The notes below the pieces were generated by a model. That model searched no databases. It was not told where the DNA came from and saw only the letters and a list, made by a program, of their open reading frames with translations. From contig NC_053501.1 in the NCBI RefSeq assembly GCF_905171775.1, positions 75,387,134 through 75,451,133 of the forward strand: a stretch of 64,000 nt of DNA. The letters are read 5' to 3'. The position numbers were made by a program, and so were the translations under genes. Position 1 is the first letter of the stretch. Every line of letters starts with the position of its first letter. Of the stretch, positions 33,021 to 43,029 are shown in pieces. The stretch is from Rana temporaria. Taxonomy: Eukaryota; Chordata; Amphibia; Anura; Ranidae.

Positions 33021-34472
33021 AACATTTTTTTTTTATATATATTTTTGGGGGATATTTATTATGGTAAAAAGTAAAAAATATTCATTTTTTTCAAAATTGT
33101 CGCTCTATTTTTGTTTATAGCACAAAAACTAAAAGCCGCAGAGGTGATCAAGTACCACCAAAAGAAAGCTCTATTTGTGGGGAAAAAAGGACGCCCATTT
33201 TGTTTGGGAGCCACATCGCACGACTGTGCAATTACATAGCTGGAATATTTTTTTTGTTTATTTTTTAATAAAGGACTTGTCCCAAGCTGGGTCTGTGTTT
33301 TTTACCATTTTTGATTTTTTTTGGTGAAATGGTAGGGGTACAATGTACCCCGTTACCAATTTACATAGGGGGGGGCGGGATCTGGGGGTCCCCTTTGTTA
33401 AAGGGGGCTTCCAGATTCCGATAAACCCCCACCCGCAGACCCCCACAACCACTGGGCAAGGGTTGTGGGGATGAGGCCCTTGTCCGCATCAACATGGGGA
33501 CATCCTCCCCATGTTGAGGGCATGTGGCCTGGTACGGTACAGGGGGGCACATTCTCGCCCCCCCCCCTCTTTTCTTGCGGCCTGCCAGGTTGCGTGCTCG
33601 GATAAGGGTCTGATATGGATTTTTGGGGGGGACCCCACCCCATTTTTTTATTTTGGTTCTCTTTTCCTGCGGCCTGCAAGGTTGTGTGCTCGGATAAGGC
33701 TTTGGTATGGATTTTGGGGGGGAACCCCACCCCATTTTTTTATTTCGGTTCAGGGTTCCCCTTAATAATAATACCAGACCCAACAGTCCTGGTAATGAAC
33801 TTGGGGGGAACCAATGCTATTTTTTTCAATGACTTTTATCTGTATTGCCCGGACCCGGCAATTCATTATAGCCGCGAGTAGTTTTAAATGACTTTTTTTC
33901 CTTTAGAAATTTAATTTTGTGCAGGGACTGTTCTAAACACGGGAAAAATGTGCCACTTTTTATAGGCATACTATAGACACCCCCTAGGTATGAAATTTAA
34001 AGGAATATTTCACTTTTATTGTTTCACTTTAAGCATTATTAAAATCACTGCTCCCGAAAAAACTTCAGTTTTTAAAACTTTTTTTTGCATTGGTACATGT
34101 CCCCTGGGGCAGGCCCCCGGTCCCCAAACACTTTTTATGACAATAACTTGCACTTTTTATTTCTCCCATAGACTTTTAAAGGGTGTTCCGCGGCTTTCGA
34201 ATTTGCCACGGGATATTTATTATGGTAAAAAGTAAAAAATATTTATTTTTTTCAAAATTGTCGCTCTATTTTTGTTTATAGCGCAAAAACTAAAAACCAC
34301 AAAGGTGATCAAATACCACCAAAAGAAAGCTCTATTTGTGAGAAAAAAGGACGCCAATTTTTTTTGGGTGCCACGTCGCACAACCGTGCAATTGTCAGTT
34401 AAAGCGACGCAGTGCCGAATCGCAAAAAGTGGCCAGGTCTTTAAGCTGCATAATGGTCCAGGGCTTAAGCGG
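33021..34472. mobile_element. Large TTAA-family element or composite
   Basis: The right end GGGCTTAAGCGG is followed by TTAA (34473-34476). Two copies of the family block occur (33105-33200 and 34245-34345, AAGAAAGCTCTATTTGTG). Between them are a G/C-run region at 33365-33560 and a 92-bp tandem duplication (33573 and 33665: TGCGGCCTGC.AGGTTG.GTG). Long open frames at 33361-33881 come from C/G runs and are not credible genes. The left limit is unclear. Confidence 0.55.
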
Positions 34473-34476
34473 TTAA

Positions 34477-35128
34477 AGGCCTGCATTTGTGGTGGGTGTT
34501 TGGCCTAAGAACAGGCCTGAATCTTTCTTAAAATATTTCATTGGTTTCTTCGGTAGGTAGGTTAGTAACCTCCCCCGAGTAGATGTCCTTATAGTATACT
34601 TTCCTTAAAAATATAGTAGGCATAGATCCTTGTAGACTTCAAAGTGGTCTGGATGTTGGCGAGAAGGACAGGCCTTTTTTTAAAAGATCTAAATGTCTAT
34701 TTTCAAGCTGGAAGTCTACCTTCATATCACCTAGGTTGGCATTTTCCAGTCCTGATGTTACTGGATTTCTAACGCGAGTGTTTCTGGCTCCTGGTACGAT
34801 CCGTATTTCTGGGGTCCCCCACCCCTTATTTCCCGCTGCCTTTTCCCCTTCCTCCGTCTATTATTCCTGTTTTTCCACCTTTCAGGATACTCCTGGATGG
34901 AGGAGGATCCTCTTTTTCCAGTGGTTATTCCTTTAAAAAAGTAACAGAATAATGTAGTTCATCCTCACTTCCAGAGGATAGAGTTCCTCCATTGAGGCCA
35001 GTACATGAGGGAAATCCACGACATTGAGAATGACTTCTGCTGCTGTTGTGGAAATTTTAAATGCCCATCAAGTTTGGAATCATGAATAAACCTGAGGGCT
35101 TCAACCCGAGCAGATTCAACATAAAGAC
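34477..35128. other. No gene recognised
   Basis: Unassigned sequence; 34520-34740 contains GGTAGGTAGGTTAGTAACCT, an inverted motif of unknown meaning. Confidence 0.4.
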
Positions 35129-35132
35129 CAAG

Positions 35133-35864
35133 GGCCAGATTCTCGTAGAATGGCGTAACTAAGGACGGACGTAACGTATCTCATTTACGTTACGCCGCCG
35201 CAAGTTTTTCATGCAAGTGCTTTATTCACAAAGCACTTGCGTGTAAAGCTGTGGCGGCGTAGCGTAAATCACCCGGCGCAAGCCTGCCTAATTTAAATTA
35301 GGCGGGTAGGGGGCGTGTAGTATTTAAATTAAGCGCGTTCCCGCGCCGAACGTACTGCGCATGCGCCGTCCGTAAAATATCCCAGGGTGTATTGCTCCAA
35401 ATGACGTCGCAAGGACGTCATTGGTTTCGATGTGAACGTAAATGGCGTCCAGCCCCATTCACGGACGACTTACGCAGACGACGTAAATTTTTACATTTCG
35501 ACGCGGGAACGACGGCCATACTTAACATTGATTGCGCCTCATATACCCAGGGGCAACTTTACGCCGGGACAAGCCTAACGTAAACGTTGTAACTTTACTG
35601 CGTCGGCCGCGCGTACGTTCGGGAATTCGCGTATCTAGCTAATTTGCATACTCAACGGGGAAAACGACGGAGGCGACACCTAGCAGACAAAAAAAAATTG
35701 CATTTAAGATCCGATGGCGTAAGAGCCTTACGCCTGTCTGATCTAATGGATATCTATGCGTAACTGATTCTAAGAATCAGTCGCATAGATACGACGGCCC
35801 AGATTAGGACTTACGACGGCGTACATGGCGTTGCGCCGTCGTAAGCCCTTTGAGAATCTGGGCC
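35133..35864. mobile_element. CpG-rich MITE, GGCCAGATTCTCG family, copy 1
   Basis: The ends GGCCAGATTCTCG and TTTGAGAATCTGGGCC are bracketed by CAAG on both sides (35129-35132 and 35865-35868), a 4-bp duplication. The interior is rich in CG dinucleotides (TACGTTACGCCGCCGCAAG). No ORF of note. The superfamily is open; 4-bp duplications are known for Chapaev-like elements among others. Confidence 0.82.
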
Positions 35865-35903
35865 CAAGAGTCTAAAGGAAACCTATTATTTCTCTTATTA
35901 AAT

Positions 35904-36286
35904 ATGGCACCCAAAAAAAAAAAATCCCTGCAATCTCAAAAAAATAAGGTATAAGTAAAAGTACTACAGTGGCCCAATCAACTCAAACAACAGACATTGA
36001 GGAGTTTTTACAAAAATTACATTCCACACAAACATTACAAACATCACAAGCATTGCAAATATCGCAGGGGTTACTGAATATTGTGGAAACATCCACAAAT
36101 TTAGGTACTTCGGGAGAAGAGGAGATTGGACATTTTAGAAATAGTTCACCAATGGATACAATCAGACTGATAACAGAACAGGAGGAAATGGAAAAAGAGA
36201 AGTGGGATATGAAAACATCCATTCATTCTCCTCTGACTAGGGTGGATATGGATCAATATGTGAATTGGAAAAATAAATTTCATTAG
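35904..36286 (+). pseudogene. L1/Tx1-like LINE ORF1/ORF2 scraps
   Basis: An ATG at 35904 starts MAPKKKKSLQSQKNK, which stops after 17 codons. A frame from 35969 continues with a Thr/Gln-rich stretch (TTDIEEFLQKLHSTQTLQTS) and EQEEMEKEKWDMK, and just downstream in another frame EEIQQAISEKQQN resembles the start of an L1-type RT domain. Taken with the RT fragment at 40463 this suggests one LINE with a large internal insertion and deletions. Assignment is moderate. Confidence 0.45.
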
Positions 36287-36959
36287 AAGAAATTCAACAA
36301 GCTATCTCCGAAAAGCAGCAGAACTGCACCTGTACTAAAAGCATGGCCCGGAGTGAATATGAATATGAAGTGCTACCCTAGCTAGGCAGCAAGGAATTGC
36401 TGCGTGCCATGCCCTGTGCTAGAAGGGAAGGGAGTGCTAGGGAAAGGAGGGTGGCCTATCTCTGAGTACATCCGCGGAAGTCTGGCGCCCAGACTGTACT
36501 GGGCACCAGCTTGAAACCTGTTGAGCTGAAAGTGGCAAAAGAACCAAACCGCAAGTAGGAACAGAATGTTTGTGAGAAAAGAACCCAGGAAACTCAGATA
36601 GAAACGCCTGGAAGATATCCCAGGCCGAGTCAAGAGCTACTAGGCTGAATTGAAAAGGACTTGAGATCAAGCTACGTCTGTAACAAAAGAGAAGGCCGTA
36701 TCGGGAGGTTCAAGGAGGGCTTGCCACCATGTATAGAAACCCGTAACCGGAGAAGGGCGGATGGCGGCAAAATCTTCGATTTTCTGCCCGTGACGTGAAT
36801 TCTGCAAACAAGAACAACATCGTTAAAAACAAAAACATGACCAACGAGCCCCAACTTACCTTAGGAAAAGGAAAAACCCCTACCTTTCCTAACCCCTAGC
36901 TACACGGGTGTCCGTGAATGACACACTCAGTAACGGAGAGCAGGAACGAATACGTAGCA

Positions 36960-37880
36960 CAAGACTGAAAACGTGTCAGTCTCAAGAAACTAGCGAGGCT
37001 GAGCAACCTGAGGCAAATCAGGCCAATTGAAACCTTAACACTCAAGCCTAAGAACCTGAAGACGTGTCAGGCCAGTGATGTAAGATAACATGACGTACGA
37101 AAACGTAATGAAAGTCGTGAGAAGCGGATGAGGGGACTTGCCACTGCACAAGCCAATTAGAAACGAAACATCTCAATCCGACAGTACCCTTAACCATGAC
37201 AGGTACCCAGCAGTGAAGAGTGGCCATGAATTAACGTGAGGATGTGACATGTGCCCAGACTATGAAAATGTAGGTAAGTGTAGGACTAGTGCAGCTGGAC
37301 TGACAATGTGACAATCCCATGAAAAGCGAAGGCCGAGCAACCTGAGGCGTAGCAGGCAAATTAAAAACGTACACTCAGGCCTGAAGAACCTGAAGACGTG
37401 TCAGGTCATTGTATGAGAAATGCAATGTCAAGATGCATGAATCGTATGAGAAACGGATGAGGAGACTTGCCACTGTACAAGCCAATTAAAAACGTACAAC
37501 TCAATCCGACAGTAGCTGTAAACGTGACAGGTAACCAGCAGTGGAGAGTGGCCATGAACTAACGTGAGGATATGAACGTGACATGTACGCACAGACTATG
37601 AAAATAAAATGTAGGTAAGTGTAGGACTAGTGCAGCTGGACTGATGATGTGACAATCCCATGAATAGCAAAGGCCGAGCAACCTGAGGCGTAGAAGGCAA
37701 ATTAAAAACGTACACTCAGGCCTGGTGAACCTGAAGACGTGTCAGGTCATTGTATGAGAAACGAAATGTCAAGATGCATGAGACGTGAGAGAAACGGATG
37801 AGGAGACTTGCCACCGTACAAGCCGATCATCTCAATCCGTAAGCACCCATAGACGTGATGGGTGACCCCCCCCCAGCGGT
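36960..37880. repeat. Tandem array, about 340-bp unit, 2.7 copies
   Basis: GAGCAACCTGAGGC recurs at about 36993, 37334 and 37675; GAAGACGTGTCAGG and GACTTGCCAC recur at the same spacing. Confidence 0.85.
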
Positions 37881-37924
37881 GAAACGCCATGAATCTAAAG
37901 TTAACATACCAATGCTACCAACTA

Positions 37925-39535
37925 GAAAACATCCCGAATGAAACCTGCATGAGAAAACGTAAGTTGCATTAAACGTACCCACCGGAGAACATAAATAGCA
38001 TGGGAAACAAAAACATGATAACATAAACACCTGAGAACATAAAAATACCATGAGAAACGAAAAGCGTAACCGCATAAGAACGTGAGAAACCTAATAGCAT
38101 CACGACTGAAACCTGTATGAGAAATGTAAACACCTGAGAACATGAAAAGCGTGAGAAACGTAACGTAAAAAGAAAGTAGAAACGTAAAATTGCATAGAAA
38201 CAGAAAAACCAAGAGAACATAAATCGCATGAGCAACGTGAGCACCCAAGAACATGAGTAGCAAGAGAAACGTGTGCGCTTGACAAACGTGATCGCATGAG
38301 AACATGAAACGCAACCACACAAGAACATGGCTAGCATGAGCCTGGCAAATTGCATGAGAACATGAAAACCATGAGAAACGTAATCGCATGAGAAAATACC
38401 ATGAGAAACGTAGATGCATGAGAACATACCATAAGCAACATAATCGCATGAGAAACGTAATCGTATGAGAAAACGTAATTGCATGAGAAACGCCATGAGA
38501 AACGTAAACGCCTGAGCAACTACCATGAGAAATGTAATTGCATGAGAAAACGTAATCATGAGAAAGGCAACGCATGAGCAACTACCATGAGAAACGTAAT
38601 CTAATGAGCAACGTAATCGCATGAGAAAATACCATGAGAAACGTAAATGCATGAGAACATACCATGAGCAACATAATCGCATGAGAAACGTAATCGCATG
38701 AGAACACCATGAGAAACGTGACTGCATGAGTAACTACCATGAGAAACGCAATCGCATGGGAAACATAATCACATGGGAATGCACCATGAGAAAGGTAACG
38801 CATGAGAAACTACCATGAGAAATGTATCCCAATGAGCAACGTAATTGCATGAGAACTACCATGCGAAACGTAATCGCATGAGCAACAACCATGAGAAACG
38901 TGATCGCATGAGCAACGTAATTGCATGAACAACTACCATGAGAATGTAATCGCATGAGAACTACCATGCGAAACGTGATCACATGGGAACTACCATGAGA
39001 AACGTGAACGCATGAGAAATGTAATCGCATGAAAACCACCACAAGAAACGTAACCGCACGAGAAACGTAATCGCATGAGAAAGGTAATTGCATGAGAACT
39101 ACCATGTGAAACGTAGTCGCATGAGAAACGTAATCGCATGAGGACATGACTCGCATGAGAAACGTAATCGCATGAGGACATGACTCGCATGAGAGCCGTA
39201 AACATACGAGGACATGATTTGCATGAGAAACGTGACAAAACGTGACCGCCAGAGAAACGTGACGAAACGTGACCGCCAGAGAAACATGACCGCCCGAGAA
39301 ATGTAAACGCATGAGAAACGTGACCGCCTGAGAAACGTGGTCGCCCGAGAAACGTGGTCGCCCGAGAAACGTGGTCGCATGAGAAACGTGGTCGCCCGAG
39401 AAACGTGGTCGCCCGAGAAACATGGTCGCCCGAGAAACATGGTCGCCCGAGAAACATGGACGCATGAGAAACGTGGTCGCATGAGAAACGTGGTCGCATG
39501 AGAAACGTAACCGCAATGGGAAATGTGGATGCAAG
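37925..39535. repeat. Minisatellite, 17-bp unit GTAATCGCATGAGAAAC, about 1.6 kb
   Basis: The unit appears as CATGAGAAACGTAATCG over most of the array and as a GC-richer GAGAAACGTGGTCGCCC at 39310-39500. Because 17 is not a multiple of 3 and the unit has no stop on the minus strand, all three minus frames stay open for 170-330 codons and encode the same shifted motifs (for example HAITFLMV). These are not genes. Confidence 0.9.
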
Positions 39536-40462
39536 AGAAACATAAAAAACATAAAAGCAACCAGAATCCTGACACTGGGGGAGATGCATGACAGATGACA
39601 CCTGGACAGTAGTGCATAACATAGCTGAACGTGAAGTATGGGGTGTATGTACAGGCTGGAGAGACTTGCAGGATTTAACATATCTATCATAAATCTAACA
39701 GCAGCTGTTAGTAGAAAATATTCCAAACAAAGAACAGCAGACCTGCAAAAACATATTCACTCTCCTAAAGACACTAGGAAAAAGTACGGTATGATGATTG
39801 TTGGTAGAATAGCCTTGCCAGAAACCTGCTAAACAACTTTTTTTTTTTTTTTTTTTACTTACATGACTTGCTCTGCCCAGCCCCCTAAGTTACTCCAATA
39901 AGAACGAGCGGACCTCGTACTGCCCCTCCCCCCGACTGGGGAACCCCCACAACCACTCAAGAGCAAACACACGCCCCCCTGCAAAAACGCCACCGCAGAC
40001 AGTGGAGCGAACCCCCGAATGGTAAGGAGGGAGGAAGCGACTCCTATTTGCTGAATCCTGAGGGAAGAGACCTCCCTCAATGCAGCCATCAGCAGCCGTA
40101 GCATGCCACTCCCAGAGCCCCTGTCAGCACTCTGACGTCACAACCCAGAAGTAGAGTGTGCACTCAGCGGGGAGCTCCCCAGCCCAAAGATGCCCAAAAG
40201 AGACCAGATGGAGGAGGCCGCCCGCCTGTGGCTCCCCCAGCTGACTCCTGAATCCTGTAAGTAAAAAGGTAGACACGGGATCCCCACTTGCAGCCTCACG
40301 TCCTGCTAACAGATGAAAACCCGGGAGTGACGTCAGACGGGTCGCACGGAAATGACGATACCAGGCACAGCACACAAGAAACAGTCGGCCCAGAAGGAGG
40401 AAGGAGGGTGGGTTTAAATACCTCCCGACTCCTCCTACAAATACAGGCTGACCTGCGGTCAG

Positions 40463-40682
40463 CCTTACACATATTATTAATGGAGCACCTTATTACAGCA
40501 ATAAGGGAAAATAAAGATATTCAAGGGATAAATATTAAAGAAAAAGACTATAAAACAGCGGTATATGCAGACGATCTATTAATATATGTTACTAACCCTA
40601 TTATAACAATTCTAACCTTAATAAAATAATTTAAACGATTTGGAGAATTAAGTAATTTTAAAGTTAATTATGATAAATTAAG
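40463..40682 (+). pseudogene. L1/Tx1-like reverse transcriptase fragment
   Basis: The plus strand reads ILLMEHLITAIRENKDIQGI, then YADDLLIYVTNP, the catalytic YADD box of L1-type RT, and after an in-frame stop FKRFGELSNFKVNYDKL. Spacing and wording match RT blocks 5-6 of L1/Tx1 LINEs. It is bounded on the left by the repeat-rich insertion and on the right by the B2 repeat of the Ngaro-like element. Confidence 0.78.
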
Positions 40683-40806
40683 TTTATGGTCGTTACCCTC
40701 TGACCAAGAGAGATGTGGATCACATAAACACGCGACAAGACTTACAACATAAATAGACCTGAAGTGTGCCTTGGTGGTCTGGTCAGTATGCCAAGAAAAG
40801 GGGGCA
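40683..40806 (-). repeat. B2 split direct repeat (124 bp)
   Basis: TTTATGGTCGTTACCCTCTG to AAGAAAAGGGGGCA; identical to 41056-41179 except one base (GTGGATC against GTGAATC). Confidence 0.9.
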
Positions 40807-40884
40807 TACCCAAGGTAAGTAATGGGTAGTTAATTGAAGAAGGATATGCTGAGAAGTGCCCTGAAAAAGGGAAGGGCGGGAGGG

Positions 40885-41056
40885 TGTCGAATGCGATTGA
40901 ATGCGCAGACTCACGGACATGAGGTGAGCTGGGAAGAGTCGGCCCAGCGACGTGTAGTACCGCACACTGAACCGACAAAGAGCATGTGTGAGTGGGCTGC
41001 TTAAATACCCTCCGGGCTCCTCCCATAAACTCAGGCGACCATACTGGCCTTCTTAT
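40885..41056 (-). repeat. A2 split direct repeat (172 bp)
   Basis: TGTCGAATGCGATTGAATGC to GGCCTTCTTAT; matches 47780-47951 except about two bases. It abuts B1 directly and is separated from B2 by 78 bases. Confidence 0.9.
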
Positions 41057-41179
41057 TTATGGTCGTTACCCTCTGACCAAGAGAGATGTGAATCACATAA
41101 ACACGCGACAAGACTTACAACATAAATAGACCTGAAGTGTGCCTTGGTGGTCTGGTCAGTATGCCAAGAAAAGGGGGCA
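41056..41179 (-). repeat. B1 split direct repeat (124 bp)
   Basis: Second copy of the 40683-40806 sequence, joined to A2 at its left edge and to the recombinase 3' side at its right edge. Confidence 0.9.
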
Positions 41180-41221
41180 AAAGACTCAGATAGGGAAATA
41201 GTTTATATTGATTTCTTGTAT

Positions 41222-42176
41222 TTATTGAGTCAGCTTGGTAAAGGCTTGTGCCATTCCTTCATGAGGATTTGGGATGTATGTGGCAAAACAAGGAGACTTC
41301 CATCAGCCTGGTATCTTGATTACGTAGTCTGGTACTCCCTGTTGGGAGGCAACTGAGGCTGCTCCAATTCGGAAAGAATGTTCAGAGAACTGACTGGGGT
41401 TTGAAGCCCAAGTTACTTAGGAGGATTCTGACATGCTTGACACACTGGCTGACACTCAGGGAGCTGGTTTAGAAAGGGTAGCAACGAGCTACCATCAGAT
41501 TGGCTGGGTAGATGGAGCAGTAGTGGGTCGAGCACCGTCACTGGGCGTCAGGCGTTGTCAGTCTGAAACAGGTTGATGTCAACCCCAGGGGCTGGTTTGT
41601 TGCGTTTGCAGACTGTGAGAGTGTAGTGGTTCAAAAGCGAGTCGGGTGGCGTCGGAGCAGTGTGTGACTGCGGGAGCCGCTGACTAAATTCACTAGGTTG
41701 TAGGGAACCGTAGAAGGCCTGGTAGATGGCTGTTTGGGTGACTAGTCTGGGCAAAGCCCTAAACAGGGAACGAGTAAGGATTTTAGACATGTCCCTAAAG
41801 AGGGGACTCTTGAAAGGTAGGCGCTTGCCACTGACTACAGGTTGGTGCTTCTGTATGCCCTGTAGGAGGGACTTGACTGCATGGGCTCGAGAATACTGAT
41901 GGTTTACTGGGGTCCTGCAGGGACAGGAAATGCTGGATGCCATCTAGATATGGCGTGATAGTATTGAGAAATGGTCAACTGCATGTGGCAATACGATATG
42001 AAGGCTAGGATGTGTCCAACGTTGCCTATTGCTGCTCCGGGGCAAGGGGCCAAAAATTTGTGATTAGTGTTCCAAGCAGTGCGATAGGCCTTCAGTGTGT
42101 TGCGTGCCAAGGAGTGGTTAATAAGTTGGATTGCGTTGGTGAGATGTGACTTCAGTCCATCGTCAGCAATGTCCAT
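41222..42176 (-). pseudogene. Tyrosine recombinase of the Ngaro-like element, broken
   Basis: The N-terminal core-binding part (42176-41904) reads LARNTLKAYRTAWN and ISYCHMQLTISQYYHAISRW. After a frameshift, 41943-41548 has AVKSLLQGIQKHQP and FYGSLQPSEF; the usual first catalytic Arg (LRPSEF or LRSSEF) is Gln here. After another shift, about 41400-41222 reads SEHSFRIGAASVASQQG, which keeps the His-x-x-Arg box, and after an internal TGA, CFATYIP with the likely nucleophile Tyr. This enzyme would integrate the circular DNA. Frameshifts, a stop and the Arg change make it dead. Confidence 0.82.
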
Positions 42177-42600
42177 GGTGGGACAGGGATAGTTGTTGGG
42201 TCGGCTCCAGGCTCTTGCTGGAAAAAAACATCCATTCCAAGGTTGGAATAGGAAAGCACATCAGCTGCTTTTTGCATTTGCCTGGAAAAGGTCTACATAA
42301 GATATTAACTGGTGACGGAGTGACAGCTGCGCGAGCCTGCGCAGGAAGTGATGGGGAGTGACTTAGATCTACCTTAATTGATGATGTCGGCTGTGGCCTG
42401 ATTGTCTGTGGTGAAGAACAGTGTCTGTCCTGTTCAAGTGTGGTCCCAGACCTGGGCAGCTGCCACGATGGGGTGCAGCACGAGGTGTGATGAAGACTGG
42501 GTGAAGCAAAAATTTAAGAGAATTTCTGGGGGCCAAGTTTTGGAGAACCAGTGGCGGCCTAAAAATGGCTGCAAAAGCCTTTGGTGGCTCGGCTGACACT
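42177..42600 (-). pseudogene. RNase H remnant and linker of the Ngaro-like element
   Basis: Reading the minus strand upstream of the recombinase, HPIVAAAQVW and FFTTDNQATADIIN match the RNase H core of DIRS/Ngaro pol (the Asp in TDNQA is catalytic). Then KAADVLS and PGADPTTIPVPPW match the end of that domain (consensus ADALSR...ADP.PT.IP). In-frame stops and shifts interrupt it. The adjoining reverse transcriptase is missing. Confidence 0.72.
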
Positions 42601-42768
42601 GCCGGGATGAAGATTGAAATGCTGTTCTATCAGGTGGGGAAGTTGTCCCACATAGCTAAGTCTGCTACTGATGCTTTGTCTAGTTTGAGAACTTGGACTG
42701 GATCTTGCATTGGTGTGAGAAAATCAAGACAATACACAGGTTCTCAACAAGACGATATACATGCACTC

Positions 42769-42833
42769 GCAGGCCAACGTGCACTCGCAGGCCAACGTGC
42801 ACTCGCAGGCCAACGTGCACTCGCTGGTGCTGG
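42769..42833. repeat. 18-bp tandem repeat, about 3.6 copies
   Basis: Unit GCACTCGCAGGCCAACGT, copies nearly identical, at the edge of the larger minisatellite region. Confidence 0.9.
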
Positions 42834-43029
42834 ATGAAAACCTGAACTAACCGCAGGGAAAAAACACAGAGAAAAGATGAGTGGCCCGCATGCCACTGAA
42901 GATGAATGGCCAACTGGGTGCCACTGTGTGTTTGTGTGGCTGATTGTTTGTCACTGAGGTGTGTTTGCAAGTTTAGTTTGTATTCGGGTTTGCACGTAGG
43001 TGCCTGCCGAAAAGTGTTTTATACTACTG

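Larger units (their letters stand above)
36300..40462 (-). mobile_element. Tandem-repeat-rich insertion, probably a degenerate Ngaro-like element
   Basis: It lies between the L1-like scraps. Its right edge (about 40373-40462: AGTCGGCCCAGAAGGAGG, TTAAATACCTCCCGACTCCT) resembles the A repeat of the neighbouring Ngaro-like element (AGTCGGCCCA, TTAAATACCCTCC.GGCTCC). Like that element it contains first a long-unit array (36960-37880) and then a short-unit minisatellite (37925-39535). No RT, RNase H or recombinase is recognisable and the B repeats were not found, so the assignment is tentative. Confidence 0.4.

Noticed and set aside
33361..33881. Gly/Pro-rich frames on both strands
   Set aside because: They come from G/C runs and a 92-bp tandem duplication; no domain and no conserved start.
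37922..39726. Overlapping minus-strand frames of 170-330 codons looking like membrane proteins
   Set aside because: All three frames translate a 17-bp stop-free repeat with the same shifted motifs.
42769..42833. Regular short repeats as a CRISPR-like array
   Set aside because: Direct head-to-tail 18-bp units without spacers, in vertebrate DNA.
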